From a virus: a stretch of DNA of 21,972 nucleotides. Where the stretch lies: positions 1-21,972 of IMG/VR virus record IMGVR_UViG_3300045995_001308. The stretch is one strand, 5' to 3'. This document shows, in pieces, positions 21,510-21,972 of this stretch. Position numbers and translations under genes: made by a program. Each line of letters starts with the position of its first letter. Within the stretch, counting starts at the first letter, position 1. The notes beneath the pieces are model-generated. The model had not been told where the DNA came from. It made no database searches and saw nothing but the letters and a program-made list of their open reading frames with translations.

Positions 21510-21784
21510 GCTTTATGGACGAGTTGCTGAAAGGGGAGATGATTGTCAAGGATGTGACTCCAGCTATTGCAGCGGCAGTGGGCCTGTTCAACCCTGCATT
21601 TGGAGCACTGCTGGCTGAGTTCGGTCCCGTGGCTGAGTCGTGGGTCATCAAAGAAACGTCCATACTGATGAACATAAACACAAGTATGACTAAAGAGCAG
21701 ATGATCGAGGCCCTGGAGAAATCCAAATCTGCAACCTGGGATATCAAACCGTTAGAGACCCCCGATGTAAAAACCAATGGGTAG
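21506..21784 (+). CDS. 92-aa hypothetical phage protein
   Basis: Starts in the stop of the lipoprotein gene (ATGA). It has a hydrophobic helical section, residues 17-40 (TPAIAAAVGLFNPAFGALLAEF), then a more polar part (SMTKEQMIEALEKSKSATWD). Not clearly membrane-spanning. It may pair with the lipoprotein, given the overlap, but no family is recognised. Confidence 0.6.
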   Translation: MSFMDELLKGEMIVKDVTPAIAAAVGLFNPAFGALLAEFGPVAESWVIKETSILMNINTSMTKEQMIEALEKSKSATWDIKPLETPDVKTNG

Positions 21785-21805
21785 CAGGCAAAACAAGGAG
21801 ACTCA

Positions 21806-21972
21806 ATGCAACGCAAAAAAACAATCACCATAGCAGACCGCGAAGTAACCATCACCGAAATCAGCGTTTCAAAGGTCCTCGCCATGTTCCGGGGAGATGT
21901 TTCCATCATCTCCCTGCCGCTGCCCGCCATGCTGGAGGAATTCCGCGCGCTGATTCCACTGGCCATGGATGT
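21806..21972 (+). CDS. Tail assembly chaperone-like protein, 5' part (3' end outside window)
   Basis: Frame open to the last base, with AAGGAG before the ATG. It begins MQRKKTITIADREVTITEIS, then VLAMFRGDVSIISLPL and LEEFRALIPLAMDV, matching the start of phage tail assembly chaperones (lambda G-like: basic start, IxxREVTxxE, helix with a Pro-rich turn). Such proteins fold the tape-measure protein and often use a programmed frameshift downstream, not visible here. It suggests the tail genes restart here after the lysis block. Confidence 0.6.
   Translation, partial: MQRKKTITIADREVTITEISVSKVLAMFRGDVSIISLPLPAMLEEFRALIPLAMD

Noticed and set aside
1-21972. Search for CRISPR arrays, tRNA genes, reverse transcriptase or diversity-generating template repeats
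   Set aside because: No regularly spaced repeats with unique spacers, no cloverleaf signal and no reverse transcriptase motif were noticed; the LamG gene is not accompanied by a template repeat.

Overview
The window is a stretch of a tailed-phage genome, most likely an integrated prophage of a moderately GC-rich Gram-negative bacterium. Every supported gene lies on the + strand. The host assignment is soft. A recombinase fragment of the integron-integrase type, two lipobox lipoproteins and several kinds of short intergenic repeat would fit a deltaproteobacterium-like anaerobe, but nothing here proves it. No tRNA, rRNA, CRISPR array or complete insertion sequence was seen, and no gap between genes exceeds about 170 bases.

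Layout. Positions 1-1300: the 3' part of an integron-type tyrosine recombinase with an unusual C-terminal tail, then three small phage genes. Positions 1303-3942: a putative terminase small subunit, a 49-aa ORF and a GpA-type terminase large subunit. Positions 3955-6604: a cassette absent from classical lambda-type phages, holding a SAM-methyltransferase-like protein, a GT4-like and a GT2-like glycosyltransferase and a small helix-turn-helix-like protein, closed by a terminator. Positions 6771-13621: a lambda-style head and neck module of small DUF6148/gpW-like protein, portal, S49 protease with nested scaffold, decoration protein, major capsid protein, head-tail adaptor, Gp37-like tail completion protein and major tail tube protein. 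Positions 13702-21784: a block of host-contact and lysis genes, comprising a DUF2341/LamG protein, a 915-aa repetitive fibre or baseplate-like protein, a GH108 endolysin, a lipoprotein, a small ORF, a GIY-YIG homing endonuclease, a coiled-coil membrane protein, a CxxC microprotein, a holin-like protein, a small helical protein with two possible starts, a second lipoprotein and one more small protein. From 21806 the tail programme seems to resume with the start of a tail-assembly-chaperone-like gene, which runs off the window.

Gene order follows lambda (Nu1-A-W-B-C/Nu3-D-E-FII-Z/U-V-G), with two large insertions: the sugar/methyl-transfer cassette between A and W, and the adhesion/lysis block between V and G. 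The structural half also carries short repeats at many gene junctions (580-607, 6735-6749, 10022-10044, 10741-10775, 12002-12029, 12791-12826, 13627-13659). One palindromic repeat related to the copy at 12002-12029 lies inside the GT2 reading frame and is translated. The most unusual protein-level signals are a signal-peptide-like N-terminus on the major capsid protein, altered Walker A and Walker B motifs in the terminase, and a ribbon-helix-helix-like tail on the recombinase.
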